NCBI RefSeq assembly: GCF_001884185.1
Contig: NZ_MAOE01000029.1
Span: forward strand, 1-64,000
DNA from: Bacillus albus
GTDB lineage: Bacteria > Bacillota > Bacilli > Bacillales > Bacillaceae_G
Length of the DNA stretch: 64,000 nt
Reading direction: 5' to 3'
How positions within the stretch are numbered: position 1 is the stretch's first letter; the number at the start of each line of letters is the position of its first letter. Shown here piece by piece: positions 1 through 8,892 of the stretch. The position numbers and the translations under genes were made by a program. A model generated the notes under the pieces. That model made no database searches, was not told where the DNA came from, and saw only the letters and a list, made by a program, of their open reading frames with translations.

Positions 1-23
1 GGGTTCGAATCCCGTCTTCCGCT
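1..23 (+). tRNA. tRNA-Gly, 3' end only
   Basis: The window opens inside a tRNA. The T-arm (GGGTTCGAATCCC) and the acceptor 3' strand CTTCCGC plus discriminator T are visible. This fits the 3' end of a Bacillus tRNA-Gly(GCC), whose acceptor begins GCGGAAG, but the anticodon is outside the window, so the identity is inferred. It is followed 10 nt later by tRNA-Ala, so this is the tail of a tRNA cluster. Confidence 0.7.
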
Positions 24-33
24 TAATTACTAA

Positions 34-106
34 GGGGCCTTAGCTCAGCTGGGAGAGCGCCTGCCTTGCACGCAGGAGGTCAGCGGTTCGATCCCGCTAG
101 GCTCCA
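34..106 (+). tRNA. tRNA-Ala (anticodon TGC)
   Basis: A complete 73-nt cloverleaf without encoded CCA end beyond the discriminator A. The acceptor pairs GGGGCCT with AGGCTCC (one G-T pair), the anticodon stem CCTGC/GCAGG encloses the loop CTTGCAC with anticodon TGC, and the T-arm is GCGGTTCGATCCCGC. It is the last gene of the tRNA cluster. Confidence 0.97.
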
Positions 107-115
107 TCTAATAGA

Positions 116-149
116 GAAGCTTACATCATATGATGTAAGCTTCTTTTTT
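116..149 (+). terminator. Terminator of the tRNA cluster
   Basis: A perfect 28-bp palindrome (116-143, GAAGCTTACATCAT and its complement) followed by six T. It sits 9 nt after tRNA-Ala. Confidence 0.92.
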
Positions 150-221
150 GTTTGAAAAGACAACGTTCATACTTGTCGTTTAAAATGAAGAAAACGTAAA
201 AGTAAAGGGTGGGGGATAATT

Positions 222-1367
222 GTGAAAGTTGTTATTGCATCTGATTCATATAAAGAAAGCTTAAAAGCTATAGAAGTATGTGAAGCTATAGAAAGAGGTT
301 TTGGGGCAATTTTCCCTAATGCAGAATATGTAAAGATCCCGATTGGAGATGGAGGAGAAGGAACGGTGGATTCCCTTGTTGATGCTACAGGGGGGAGAAT
401 TATATCACTTCATGTGACAGGGCCGCTTAGAGAGGGCGTACGAGCCTTTTATGGTATGTCTAAAGATAAAAAGACAGCGTTTATTGAAATGGCAGCAGCA
501 TCAGGATTACAACATGTTCCGGTTAAAAAACGAAACCCACTTATTACAACGACGAAAGGAACAGGAGAACTTATACTACATGCGCTAGACGAAGGAGCTG
601 AGCATATTATTTTAGGACTTGGAGGAAGTGCTACAAATGATGGCGGAGCGGGTATGTTGACAGCTTTAGGAGTCAGGTTTATGAATCAAGAAGGGGAAGT
701 AATAGAGCCATCTGGAGGAACGTTACATTCGATTGTCGCTATTGATTTTTCACAAATGGATTCCCGTTTAGCGCATATAAAGATAGAAGCAGCATGTGAT
801 GTAGATAATCCGTTAGTTGGGATAAGAGGAGCATCTTTCGTATTTGGACGGCAAAAGGGTGCGGATGCAGAGATGATGAAAGAGTTGGATGAAAATTTAA
901 AGCATTATGCGCATATCCTAAAACAATCCTTATCTTGCGACGTATGTAAAACACCTGGTGCAGGAGCTGCGGGAGGAATGGGAGCAGCTGTTATTGCAGT
1001 GTTAAAGGGAAACTTGCGGAGAGGAATCGAAATTGTATTAGATTATACAAATTTTGATCAGCATATAAAGGGCGCAGACTTAATTATAACTGGTGAAGGG
1101 AGAATAGATGAACAAACAGCATATGGAAAGGCCCCTGTAGGTGTTGCAGAGCGTGCAAAGCATTTTCATATTCCTGTCATTGCTATTGGAGGATCTGTAT
1201 CTCCCAATTATCCGGCTGTTCATAAAAAGGGAATTGATGCAGTATTTAGTATTACAGCGAGTCCGATGACGTTAGAAGAGGCATATAAAGTAGCAGAAGA
1301 GAATGTTGAAATGACAGCAAAGAATATTGCAGCAGTGTGGAAAATTGCATCAGAAAAACACTTCTAA
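222..1367 (+). CDS. glxK: Glycerate kinase (GarK/GlxK family)
   Basis: 381 aa, the normal length for the glycerate kinase type 1 family, which phosphorylates D-glycerate with ATP and feeds it into lower glycolysis. The N-terminus MKVVIASDSYKESLKA and the motif PIGDGGEGT (about residues 40-48) are typical, as are GLGGSATNDGGAGM (about 132-145) and the later ITGEGRIDEQTAYGKAP segment. The start is GTG behind GGTGGGGG (209-216). It appears monocistronic, between the tRNA terminator and its own terminator at its stop codon. Function is secure at family level; which of the glxK/garK paralog names applies is less so. Confidence 0.9.
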   Translation: MKVVIASDSYKESLKAIEVCEAIERGFGAIFPNAEYVKIPIGDGGEGTVDSLVDATGGRIISLHVTGPLREGVRAFYGMSKDKKTAFIEMAAASGLQHVPVKKRNPLITTTKGTGELILHALDEGAEHIILGLGGSATNDGGAGMLTALGVRFMNQEGEVIEPSGGTLHSIVAIDFSQMDSRLAHIKIEAACDVDNPLVGIRGASFVFGRQKGADAEMMKELDENLKHYAHILKQSLSCDVCKTPGAGAAGGMGAAVIAVLKGNLRRGIEIVLDYTNFDQHIKGADLIITGEGRIDEQTAYGKAPVGVAERAKHFHIPVIAIGGSVSPNYPAVHKKGIDAVFSITASPMTLEEAYKVAEENVEMTAKNIAAVWKIASEKHF

Positions 1368-1386
1368 ATGTAGGAGTGTTTTTTAT
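1354..1386 (+). terminator. Terminator of glycerate kinase gene
   Basis: The stem AAAAACACT (1354-1362) pairs with AGTGTTTTT (1375-1383) and a T-run follows. The stem overlaps the last codons of the kinase gene. Confidence 0.8.
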
Positions 1387-1576
1387 TATTATCTAATAAT
1401 AATGATAGTAGTTGTTTCATTAAGTTAACTTTATACATAAAATAGTCTTAACATTTGGATTTCAAAGCGAATATAAGTGAATAATTTGTATATCCATACA
1501 GAAAAATGTCGAGTTGAGTCAGACTATATAAAAGATTTAAAATATTTAGTGAAGGCACAAAAGGGGGATACTATCT

Positions 1577-2470
1577 ATGAAAAAAGAAATCTCAGTTATT
1601 GGAGTTCCAATGGACTTAGGACAAATGCGTCGCGGGGTAGATATGGGGCCGAGCGCAATCCGTTATGCAGGTGTAATTGAAAGAATTGAAGGAATTGGAT
1701 ATGACGTTAAAGATATGGGAGATATATGTATAGAGAGAGAAAAAGAAGTAGATGTAAATACAAGCTTAAGAAACCTTACACAAGTTGCAACTGTATGTAA
1801 CGAATTAGCAAGTAAGGTGGATCATATTATAGAAGAAGGACGTTTTCCACTTGTATTAGGTGGCGACCATAGTATCGCTATTGGTACATTAGCTGGTGTT
1901 GCGAAACATTATAAAAACTTAGGTGTTATTTGGTATGATGCACATGGTGATTTAAATACAGAAGAAACTTCACCATCTGGAAATATTCATGGTATGTCAT
2001 TGGCTGCAAGTTTAGGGTATGGACATCCTGCACTTGTAGATTTATACGGGGCATATCCAAAGGTAAAAAAAGAGAACGTTGTAATTATCGGTGCACGTGC
2101 ATTAGATGAAGGAGAAAAAGACTTTATTCGTAATGAAGGCATTAAAGTATTCTCAATGCACGAGATTGATCGTATGGGTATGACGGCTGTTATGGAAGAA
2201 ACAATCGCATATTTATCACATACTGATGGTGTACATTTATCATTAGATTTAGATGGCCTTGATCCTCACGATGCACCAGGAGTTGGAACACCTGTAATTG
2301 GTGGCTTATCTTATCGTGAAAGCCATTTAGCAATGGAAATGTTAGCGGAAGCTGATATTGTTACATCTGCTGAATTTGTTGAGGTAAATACGATTTTAGA
2401 TGAGCGAAATAGAACGGCAACAACAGCGGTTGCTTTAATGGGTTCTTTATTCGGTGAAAAACTAAAATAA
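1577..2470 (+). CDS. rocF: Arginase
   Basis: 297 aa. Arginase hydrolyses L-arginine to ornithine and urea with a binuclear Mn centre. All metal-ligand motifs are visible: GGDHS (His98), DAHGD (Asp121, His123, Asp125) and SLDLDGLDP (Asp224, Asp226), plus the [15 protein letters not shown] entry region of Bacillus RocF. The ribosome site AAGGGGG lies 7-8 nt before the ATG. It is alone here, not next to rocDE. I saw no convincing -24/-12 SigL promoter in the 200 nt upstream, unlike the B. subtilis roc genes, so its control is unclear. Confidence 0.96.
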   Translation: MKKEISVIGVPMDLGQMRRGVDMGPSAIRYAGVIERIEGIGYDVKDMGDICIEREKEVDVNTSLRNLTQVATVCNELASKVDHIIEEGRFPLVLGGDHSIAIGTLAGVAKHYKNLGVIWYDAHGDLNTEETSPSGNIHGMSLAASLGYGHPALVDLYGAYPKVKKENVVIIGARALDEGEKDFIRNEGIKVFSMHEIDRMGMTAVMEETIAYLSHTDGVHLSLDLDGLDPHDAPGVGTPVIGGLSYRESHLAMEMLAEADIVTSAEFVEVNTILDERNRTATTAVALMGSLFGEKLK

Positions 2471-2477
2471 ATGTAAG

Positions 2478-2505
2478 AAAAGCAACTGAGAAGTTGCTTT
2501 TTTTA
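2478..2505 (+). terminator. Terminator of rocF
   Basis: The stem AAAGCAACT / AGTTGCTTT has a 4-nt loop and a T-rich tail. Confidence 0.85.
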
Positions 2506-2599
2506 TTTGAAAATAGGCGTATAATAATGATTTATATTATACTGTACGATAATAATGTTTGACATCTTACCAATTTAGACTAAAGGAGGTTGTTTGTAA

Positions 2600-2627
2600 T
2601 TGTTGTTTGTTTCATGTATGGTATAAT
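2600..2627 (+). promoter_or_regulatory. Possible SigA promoter of cdaA-cdaR-glmM
   Basis: A perfect -10 TATAAT (2622-2627) stands 16 bp from a weak -35 TTGTTG (2600-2605), about 90 nt before cdaA. An odd AAAGGAGG at 2583-2590, upstream of this promoter, precedes no recognised gene. Confidence 0.45.
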
Positions 2628-2718
2628 TAACTAGTTGTTGGAAATACATACAGATAGAGCATAAAACAATATTTCAATATATGGATAGAATTGCTCGTAA
2701 GTAGGAGGAAGGGTTAGC

Positions 2719-3540
2719 ATGCCTTTTGAAGATACGACCATTTTGAAATATCTTAGTACGGTATTAGATATTGCCGTTGTATGGTTTATTATATATAAGC
2801 TAATTCTCATAATCCGAGGGACGAAAGCTGTTCAACTTTTAAAAGGGATTACAGTTATTATTGTCGTTCGGATGATCAGTATTTTCCTTGAATTGCATAC
2901 GCTATATTGGCTGACTGAGCAAGTATTAACGTGGGGATTTTTAGCCGTTATTATTATTTTCCAGCCAGAATTGCGAAGAGCACTTGAGCAGCTAGGACGC
3001 GGGAGTTTGTTTTCGCGTGTTGGAACTCATGAGGATGATGAACCTGAAATCGTTGCAACAGCGATAGCGAAAGCAACGGAATATATGGGAAAACGTAGAA
3101 TTGGGGCATTAATTACTTTGTCAAAAGAGACGGGTATGGGTGATTATGTGGAAACGGGTATTCCGCTAAATGCAAATGTATCATCGGAATTACTCATTAA
3201 TATTTTCATTCCAAACACACCTCTTCACGATGGAGCAGTAATTATGCAAGGAAGTACCATTAAAGCAGCAGCCTGTTATCTTCCGTTATCGGAAAGTCCA
3301 TTTATCTCTAAGGAGTTAGGAACTAGGCATCGCGCTGCAATGGGAGTTAGTGAAGTTACTGATAGTATTACAGTAGTTGTGTCGGAAGAAACAGGCCAAA
3401 TTTCCTTAACGAAAAATGGTAAGTTGCATCGTGATTTGAAGACAGAACAACTGAAAGATATGTTGTTAGCTGAATTTAGTGCAAGCGAAAAAACGACTTC
3501 TTCGTCTTTATGGAATTGGAGGAGAAAGCGTCATGGATAA
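2719..3540 (+). CDS. cdaA: Diadenylate cyclase CdaA (c-di-AMP synthase)
   Basis: 273 aa membrane enzyme that joins two ATP into cyclic di-AMP, the essential second messenger of Firmicutes. Three hydrophobic segments fill residues 10-85. The DAC domain follows, with the catalytic DGA motif (171-173, in TPLHDGAVIM) and RHR (203-205, in GTRHRAAMG). Its gene overlaps cdaR by 8 nt, and cdaR overlaps glmM, giving the conserved operon in which CdaR and GlmM bind and restrain CdaA. The ribosome site AGGAGGAAGG precedes the ATG. Confidence 0.97.
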   Translation: MPFEDTTILKYLSTVLDIAVVWFIIYKLILIIRGTKAVQLLKGITVIIVVRMISIFLELHTLYWLTEQVLTWGFLAVIIIFQPELRRALEQLGRGSLFSRVGTHEDDEPEIVATAIAKATEYMGKRRIGALITLSKETGMGDYVETGIPLNANVSSELLINIFIPNTPLHDGAVIMQGSTIKAAACYLPLSESPFISKELGTRHRAAMGVSEVTDSITVVVSEETGQISLTKNGKLHRDLKTEQLKDMLLAEFSASEKTTSSSLWNWRRKRHG

Positions 3541-5014
3541 GTTAATGGAGAATCATTGGTTTTTAAAGGGGATCTCACTACTATTGGCGTGTATGCTTTT
3601 TATGTCAGCGACTTTAACTGAAAAAAATACGACATCAGGGATACTACCTTTTGCAAATGATGCGAAAGAAACATTAACTAATTATGCTATTAACCTTAAG
3701 TATGATGAAGAGAAATATATTGTAAGTGGTATTCCGGCAGAGGGCGTCAAGGTGAAGTTAGAGGGCCCAAAAGCAGCAGTTGCTACAGCAAAGGCGAAAA
3801 AACAATTTGATATACCAGTTGATTTGAGAGATAGCGAAAAAGGGACGTATGAAGTTTCCTTAAAAACGAACGGGCTTCCAGATGATGTAAAAGGAACAGT
3901 TCAGCCATCAACAATTAAAATTACTCTACATGAAAAAGCGAGAAAATATGTTCATGTAGATTTAAAATTATCAAATGAGGATCAAATGCCAGCGGGTGCT
4001 ACTCTTGAAAAATCAAATATTAAACCTGATACGGTTGAGGTAGTTGGGACGAAAGAAGAAATTGAAAGTATTTCATCTGCTAAGGCGTATATTGATTTAA
4101 AAGGTGTTAATAAAACTGTTACGAAAACAGCTGAAGTTACATTATACAATAAAGAAGGAAAACGTTTGAATGTAAGAACGAGCCCATCTAAAATTAGTGT
4201 AACGTTAAATGTGGCAACGCAAGCTACGGCCAATAATACGGAAAAAACTGTTCCTGTAACGTATACGAAAAAGGGGAGTTTACCAGAAGGATTGGCCGTT
4301 ACAAATATTAGCGTTGAGCCGAGAGAAGTAACGATAGCAGGTCCAAAAGATGTATTGGATAATATACAATCGATAGAGGGGGTCGAAGTAGATCTTAGTC
4401 AATTGACAGAGTCTACAACATTCGATACCTCTGTTTTATTGCCAAAGGGTGTAACAAGTGCAAAACCGAATCAAGTGAAGGTTTCCGTAGGCGTACAAAA
4501 AACAAAACAAACGAAAACAAGAACGATTGATGGTATTTCGATTCAAAAAAATGGACTTTCTAAAGATTTTACAGCCCAGCTACTTTCGCCGCAAGATGGG
4601 AAGATAAGCGTTGATATTTCAGGAGAAACAAGTATAGTAGATAAAATAACAGCTGCTCAAATAACAGCAGCGATTAATTTGCAAAATGTATCTTCGGGAA
4701 CAAAGGATGTTTCCATTCAAGTGAGCGGTCCTGGTAATATTTCAATAGAACCAAAGCAAAAAAGTGCTAAGGTCACAATTGTGAAGAAAGAAAATCCAGA
4801 TAAAGAAGTACAGGGTAACGGTGAAAATCCAGATTCAAATCATAACCAAGATAATCAAACTGAAAAACCAAAAAATCCTGAACCTGAACCTGAAACTAAG
4901 CCTGACCCGGAAAAGGAACAGGAACAAAATAAAGAGCCAGAAAAAGAAACGAGTCAAGAACCAACAGTAGATAATCAAAAAGAGCCAGAAAAAGGAGCGA
5001 ATCAAAATGGGTAA
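3533..5014 (+). CDS. cdaR: CdaA regulator CdaR (YbbR-domain protein)
   Basis: 493 aa. The start is set at the ATG overlapping the cdaA stop, behind GGAGGAGAAAGCG; an upstream extension lacks a ribosome site. An N-terminal membrane anchor (about residues 9-28) is followed by roughly four extracytoplasmic YbbR repeats (about 45-415), then a low-complexity tail rich in Glu, Pro, Lys and Asn (about 420-493). CdaR modulates CdaA activity. The tail is notable for its E/P repeats but is common in this group as far as I recall. Its stop overlaps the glmM start. Confidence 0.93.
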   Translation: MDKLMENHWFLKGISLLLACMLFMSATLTEKNTTSGILPFANDAKETLTNYAINLKYDEEKYIVSGIPAEGVKVKLEGPKAAVATAKAKKQFDIPVDLRDSEKGTYEVSLKTNGLPDDVKGTVQPSTIKITLHEKARKYVHVDLKLSNEDQMPAGATLEKSNIKPDTVEVVGTKEEIESISSAKAYIDLKGVNKTVTKTAEVTLYNKEGKRLNVRTSPSKISVTLNVATQATANNTEKTVPVTYTKKGSLPEGLAVTNISVEPREVTIAGPKDVLDNIQSIEGVEVDLSQLTESTTFDTSVLLPKGVTSAKPNQVKVSVGVQKTKQTKTRTIDGISIQKNGLSKDFTAQLLSPQDGKISVDISGETSIVDKITAAQITAAINLQNVSSGTKDVSIQVSGPGNISIEPKQKSAKVTIVKKENPDKEVQGNGENPDSNHNQDNQTEKPKNPEPEPETKPDPEKEQEQNKEPEKETSQEPTVDNQKEPEKGANQNG

Positions 5015-6353
5015 ATATTTTGGTACAGATGGAGTACGCGGGGTTGCGAACCAGGAGTTAACACCTGAATTAGCGTTCAAAATTGGGCGTTTTGGTGGTT
5101 ATGTATTAACAAAAGATACAGATCGTCCAAAAGTAATTATTGGCCGTGATACACGTATATCAGGACATATGTTAGAAGGAGCTTTAGTAGCAGGTCTATT
5201 ATCAACTGGAGCAGAAGTAATGCGTCTTGGTGTTATTTCTACGCCGGGTGTTGCTTATTTAACAAAAGCGTTAGATGCACAAGCAGGTGTTATGATTTCT
5301 GCATCTCATAATCCAGTACAAGATAACGGAATTAAATTCTTCGGTTCAGACGGTTTTAAATTAACAGATGAGCAAGAAGCAGAAATCGAAGCTTTATTAG
5401 ACAAAGAAGTTGATGAATTACCACGTCCGACAGGTACGAACCTTGGACAAGTGAGTGATTATTTTGAAGGCGGACAAAAATATTTACAATACATTAAACA
5501 AACTGTAGAGGAAGACTTCTCTGGTTTACATATTGCTTTAGATTGCGCGCACGGTGCTACGTCTTCATTAGCTCCGTACTTATTTGCTGATTTAGAAGCT
5601 GATATTTCAACAATGGGAACTTCACCAAACGGTATGAACATTAACGATGGAGTAGGTTCTACACATCCAGAAGTATTAGCGAAATTAGTAAAAGAAAAAG
5701 GTGCTGATATCGGTCTTGCTTTTGATGGTGATGGTGACCGTTTAATTGCTGTAGATGAAAAAGGAAACATCGTTGATGGCGATCAAATTATGTTTATTTG
5801 TGCGAAGTACATGAAAGAAACTGGTCAACTGAAGCACAATACAGTTGTTTCAACGGTTATGAGTAACTTAGGTTTCTACAAAGCACTTGAAGCTAACGGT
5901 ATTACAAGTGATAAAACAGCAGTTGGTGATCGCTACGTAATGGAAGAGATGAAGCGTGGTGGATATAACCTGGGCGGAGAACAATCAGGTCACATTATCT
6001 TACTTGATTACATTACAACTGGTGATGGAATGTTAAGTGCACTTCAACTTGTAAACATCATGAAAATGACGAAAAAGTCATTATCTGAGCTTGCAGGTGA
6101 GATGACGAAATTCCCACAATTACTAGTAAATGTTCGTGTAACAGATAAAAAGTTAGCGTTAGAAAATGAAAAAATTAAAGAAATTATTCGTGTTGTGGAG
6201 GAAGAAATGAACGGTGATGGCCGCATTCTTGTTCGTCCATCTGGAACAGAGCCACTTATTCGTGTAATGGCAGAAGCACCAACACAAGAAGTTTGTGACG
6301 CATACGTACATCGCATTGTAGAAGTTGTGAAAGCTGAAGTTGGTGCTGAATAA
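5007..6353 (+). CDS. glmM: Phosphoglucosamine mutase
   Basis: 448 aa, full length. GlmM converts glucosamine-6-phosphate to glucosamine-1-phosphate on the way to UDP-GlcNAc. The active-site phosphoserine is Ser100 in SASHNP, the Mg loop is DGDGDR, and the C-terminal phosphate-binding motif is [12 protein letters not shown]. The start overlaps the end of cdaR by 8 nt, so translation is probably coupled. With glmS just downstream it places consecutive steps of amino-sugar synthesis side by side. Confidence 0.97.
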   Translation: MGKYFGTDGVRGVANQELTPELAFKIGRFGGYVLTKDTDRPKVIIGRDTRISGHMLEGALVAGLLSTGAEVMRLGVISTPGVAYLTKALDAQAGVMISASHNPVQDNGIKFFGSDGFKLTDEQEAEIEALLDKEVDELPRPTGTNLGQVSDYFEGGQKYLQYIKQTVEEDFSGLHIALDCAHGATSSLAPYLFADLEADISTMGTSPNGMNINDGVGSTHPEVLAKLVKEKGADIGLAFDGDGDRLIAVDEKGNIVDGDQIMFICAKYMKETGQLKHNTVVSTVMSNLGFYKALEANGITSDKTAVGDRYVMEEMKRGGYNLGGEQSGHIILLDYITTGDGMLSALQLVNIMKMTKKSLSELAGEMTKFPQLLVNVRVTDKKLALENEKIKEIIRVVEEEMNGDGRILVRPSGTEPLIRVMAEAPTQEVCDAYVHRIVEVVKAEVGAE

Positions 6354-6368
6354 TTCAATAACTTTATG

Positions 6369-6397
6369 AAAAAGGAGCACAAGAGGTGCTCCTTTTT
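6369..6397 (+). terminator. Terminator after glmM
   Basis: The stem AAAAGGAGCAC / GTGCTCCTTTT (6370-6380 and 6386-6396) has a 5-nt loop. It separates the cdaA-cdaR-glmM operon from the glmS leader. Confidence 0.85.
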
Positions 6398-6494
6398 CAT
6401 ATGTTTTATAGACGATGAAAAAAATTTCATTGACGGTTTATCTATGTTTGTTATAAGATGGTCTTGTTCTTTTTCTCAAAGGAAATATTGTAAA

Positions 6495-6645
6495 TTATAG
6501 AAGCGCCAGAACTACAAGTAGTGTAGTTGACGAGGTGGGGTTTATCGAGATTTCGGCGGATGACTCCCGGTTGTTCATCACAACCGCAAGCTTTTACTTA
6601 AATCATTAAGGTGACTTAGTGGACAAAGGTGAAAGTGTGATGAGA
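6495..6645 (+). ncRNA. glmS ribozyme
   Basis: The conserved catalytic core AGCGCCAGAACT is at 6502-6513, followed by GTTGACGAGGTGGGGTTTATCGAG-type pairing elements, GGCGGATGACTCCCGG, and the 3' pseudoknot region GGACAAAGGTGAAAGTGTGATGA. By homology to the Bacillus ribozyme, self-cleavage occurs between 6502 and 6503. Glucosamine-6-phosphate is the cofactor, so product accumulation destroys the glmS message. The 3' limit is approximate. Confidence 0.95.
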
Positions 6646-6700
6646 GAAAAGGAACGGATACAAACTAGCTGTATAAGTATATACGGACTTAAACCCAATC

Positions 6701-6837
6701 GAGAGGAAGGTGAAAGCCGTTACAAGCTTACAGGGCTAGCAATATGTAATCCGTTTTTTAGTATAAATAAAAATGGTATCGGACTATGTCGTTACATGTT
6801 CGCAGAGCAATGTAAGCATTTGTAACGGCGACTAAAC
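6701..6837 (+). promoter_or_regulatory. glmS translation-initiation leader: SD, long hairpin, start
   Basis: The 5 to 15 nt before the glmS start contain no purine-rich Shine-Dalgarno. A good one (GAGAGGAAGGTGA, 6701-6713) lies 125 nt upstream. Between them GCCGTTACAA+GCTTACA (6716-6732) is complementary to TGTAAGC+TTGTAACGGC (6811-6829), 17 pairs with a 2-nt bulge, closing a 78-nt loop. Folding would leave about 10 unpaired nt between SD and ATG. The geometry is read from sequence; the function is inference. Confidence 0.6.
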
Positions 6838-8640
6838 ATGTGTGGAATCGTAGGATTTATTGGAGAGCAAGATGCAAAGGAAATTTTATTAAAAGGTTTA
6901 GAAAAGCTAGAATATCGTGGATATGATTCAGCAGGTATTGCAGTACAAGCGGAGAACGGTGTTGTTGTATACAAAGAAAAAGGCCGTATTGCAAAACTTC
7001 GCGAAATCGTAGATGAGAACGTAGCTGCAAGAGTGGGAATCGGTCATACACGTTGGGCTACACATGGTGTTCCAAGCAAAGTAAACGCGCATCCGCATCA
7101 AAGTACATCAAAGCGTTTTACACTAGTTCATAACGGTGTAATTGAGAACTATGAATTAGTGAAAAAGGAATATTTACAAGATGTAACGTTCGTAAGTGAA
7201 ACTGATACAGAGATTATCGTACAGCTTATGGAACAACAAGTGAGCACAGGACTAAGTGTAGAAGAAGCGTTCCGTAATACGCTATCGCTTTTACATGGCT
7301 CTTATGCAATCGGATTACTTGATGCTGAAAATCCAAACATGATTTATGTTGCTAAAAACAAAAGCCCGCTATTAGTAGGTGTTGGTGACAACTTTAATGT
7401 TGTGGCGAGCGACGCTATGGCGATGTTACAAGTTACAGATCAATTTATTGAATTGATGGATAAAGAAATCGTAATTGTAACGAAAGAAAGCATTACAATC
7501 AAAAACTTACAAGGTGAAACGATTGAACGTGCACCGTTTACAGCGGAATTAGACGCAAGTGATATTGAAAAAGGAACATACCCTCATTTCATGCTTAAAG
7601 AAATCGATGAGCAACCACTTGTAATCCGTAATATAATTCAAAAGTATCAAGATGAAAATGGCGAGATTGAATTAGATCAAGACATTCGTAATGCAATTTT
7701 AGATAGCGATCGTATTTACATTATTGCATGTGGAACAAGTTATCATGCAGGTCTTGTTGGAAAACAATTTATCGAGAAGTTTGCAAAAATGCCAGTTGAA
7801 GTGCATGTAGCAAGTGAATTCTCTTATAACATGCCATTATTAACAGAAAGACCATTCTTCATTTACATTTCACAAAGTGGTGAAACAGCTGATAGTCGTG
7901 CAGTACTTGTACAAACGAATGAAATGGGTCATAAAGCATTAACGATTACAAACGTACCTGGTTCTACGCTTTCTCGTGAAGCTGATTATACACTTCCGTT
8001 ATATGCGGGACCAGAAATCGCAGTTGCATCAACGAAAGCTTACACAGCACAGCTTGCAGTACTTTCAATTTTAGCAGCGGATATTGCTAAAGCAAAAGGT
8101 GAAGTTCTTAATTTCGATTTAACACACGAATTAGGACTTGTAGCAAATGCAATGATAGAACTTTGTGATCAAAAAGAAGAAATGGACGCATTAGCAAAAC
8201 AATTTTTAGCAACAACGCGTAACTGTTTCTTCATCGGACGTAGCGTAGACTTCTACGTAGGATTAGAAGGTGCGTTAAAGTTAAAAGAAATCTCTTACAT
8301 CCAAGCAGAAGGATTTGCTGGAGGAGAATTAAAACACGGTACAATCGCCTTAATCGAAAATGGTACACCAGTTATCGCACTTGCTACACAAGAGCACGTA
8401 AACCTTGGAATTCGTGGTAACGTGAAAGAAGTAGTAGCACGCGGAGCTAACCCATGTATTATCTCAATGAAAGGCTTAGAAATGGAAGGTGACAGCTTCG
8501 TATTACCAGCTGTACACGAAGCACTAGCACCGTTAGTAGCAGTTATTCCATTACAACTTATCTCATACTACGCAGCACTTCACCGCGAGTGTGACGTTGA
8601 TAAGCCACGTAACTTAGCTAAGTCTGTTACGGTTGAGTAG
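6838..8640 (+). CDS. glmS: Glutamine-fructose-6-phosphate aminotransferase (isomerizing)
   Basis: 600 aa. GlmS makes glucosamine-6-phosphate from fructose-6-phosphate and glutamine, the entry to cell-wall amino sugars. The N-terminal glutaminase domain must begin Met-Cys, because Cys2 becomes the N-terminal nucleophile; MCGIVGFIG therefore fixes the start at 6838. Two SIS sugar-isomerase domains follow (CGTSYHAG near residue 300, and a second from about 455), ending in [12 protein letters not shown]. Expression is controlled by the upstream ribozyme. The start lacks an adjacent Shine-Dalgarno, see the leader entry. Confidence 0.98.
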   Translation: MCGIVGFIGEQDAKEILLKGLEKLEYRGYDSAGIAVQAENGVVVYKEKGRIAKLREIVDENVAARVGIGHTRWATHGVPSKVNAHPHQSTSKRFTLVHNGVIENYELVKKEYLQDVTFVSETDTEIIVQLMEQQVSTGLSVEEAFRNTLSLLHGSYAIGLLDAENPNMIYVAKNKSPLLVGVGDNFNVVASDAMAMLQVTDQFIELMDKEIVIVTKESITIKNLQGETIERAPFTAELDASDIEKGTYPHFMLKEIDEQPLVIRNIIQKYQDENGEIELDQDIRNAILDSDRIYIIACGTSYHAGLVGKQFIEKFAKMPVEVHVASEFSYNMPLLTERPFFIYISQSGETADSRAVLVQTNEMGHKALTITNVPGSTLSREADYTLPLYAGPEIAVASTKAYTAQLAVLSILAADIAKAKGEVLNFDLTHELGLVANAMIELCDQKEEMDALAKQFLATTRNCFFIGRSVDFYVGLEGALKLKEISYIQAEGFAGGELKHGTIALIENGTPVIALATQEHVNLGIRGNVKEVVARGANPCIISMKGLEMEGDSFVLPAVHEALAPLVAVIPLQLISYYAALHRECDVDKPRNLAKSVTVE

Positions 8641-8672
8641 GAGATTGGTAGGTTAATAAATATACGAATCCT

Positions 8673-8708
8673 TACCCCTTTAGATATGTTATCTAAAGGG
8701 GTATTTTT
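8673..8708 (+). terminator. Terminator of glmS
   Basis: A perfect 13-bp stem TACCCCTTTAGAT / ATCTAAAGGGGTA has a 5-nt loop and five T. The 185 nt between it and the next gene show nothing else I can name. Confidence 0.93.
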
Positions 8709-8892
8709 GTGTTGAAAAAGAACATCTAAAATTGGTAAGAGCACCTACTAATGAAAGTTTTGCTTTATTGGAGTTGGAATAGAACCACTTTATTTTATCT
8801 GAATTTTCAGCTATCATTTTAAGTATGTGTGAACAATTTCCTTTATTATGAAGAGAAGAGAGATTCATGGACATTACAAGGGGGTTTATTCT

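Noticed and set aside
1400-1570. SigL (-24/-12) promoter expected before rocF
   Set aside because: No TGGCAC-N5-TTGCA-like sequence found by reading; I cannot call a promoter.
6619-6825. 68-codon open frame between the glmS ribozyme and glmS
   Set aside because: It starts inside the ribozyme's conserved 3' region and runs through the leader stem; no coding features and no homolog recognised.
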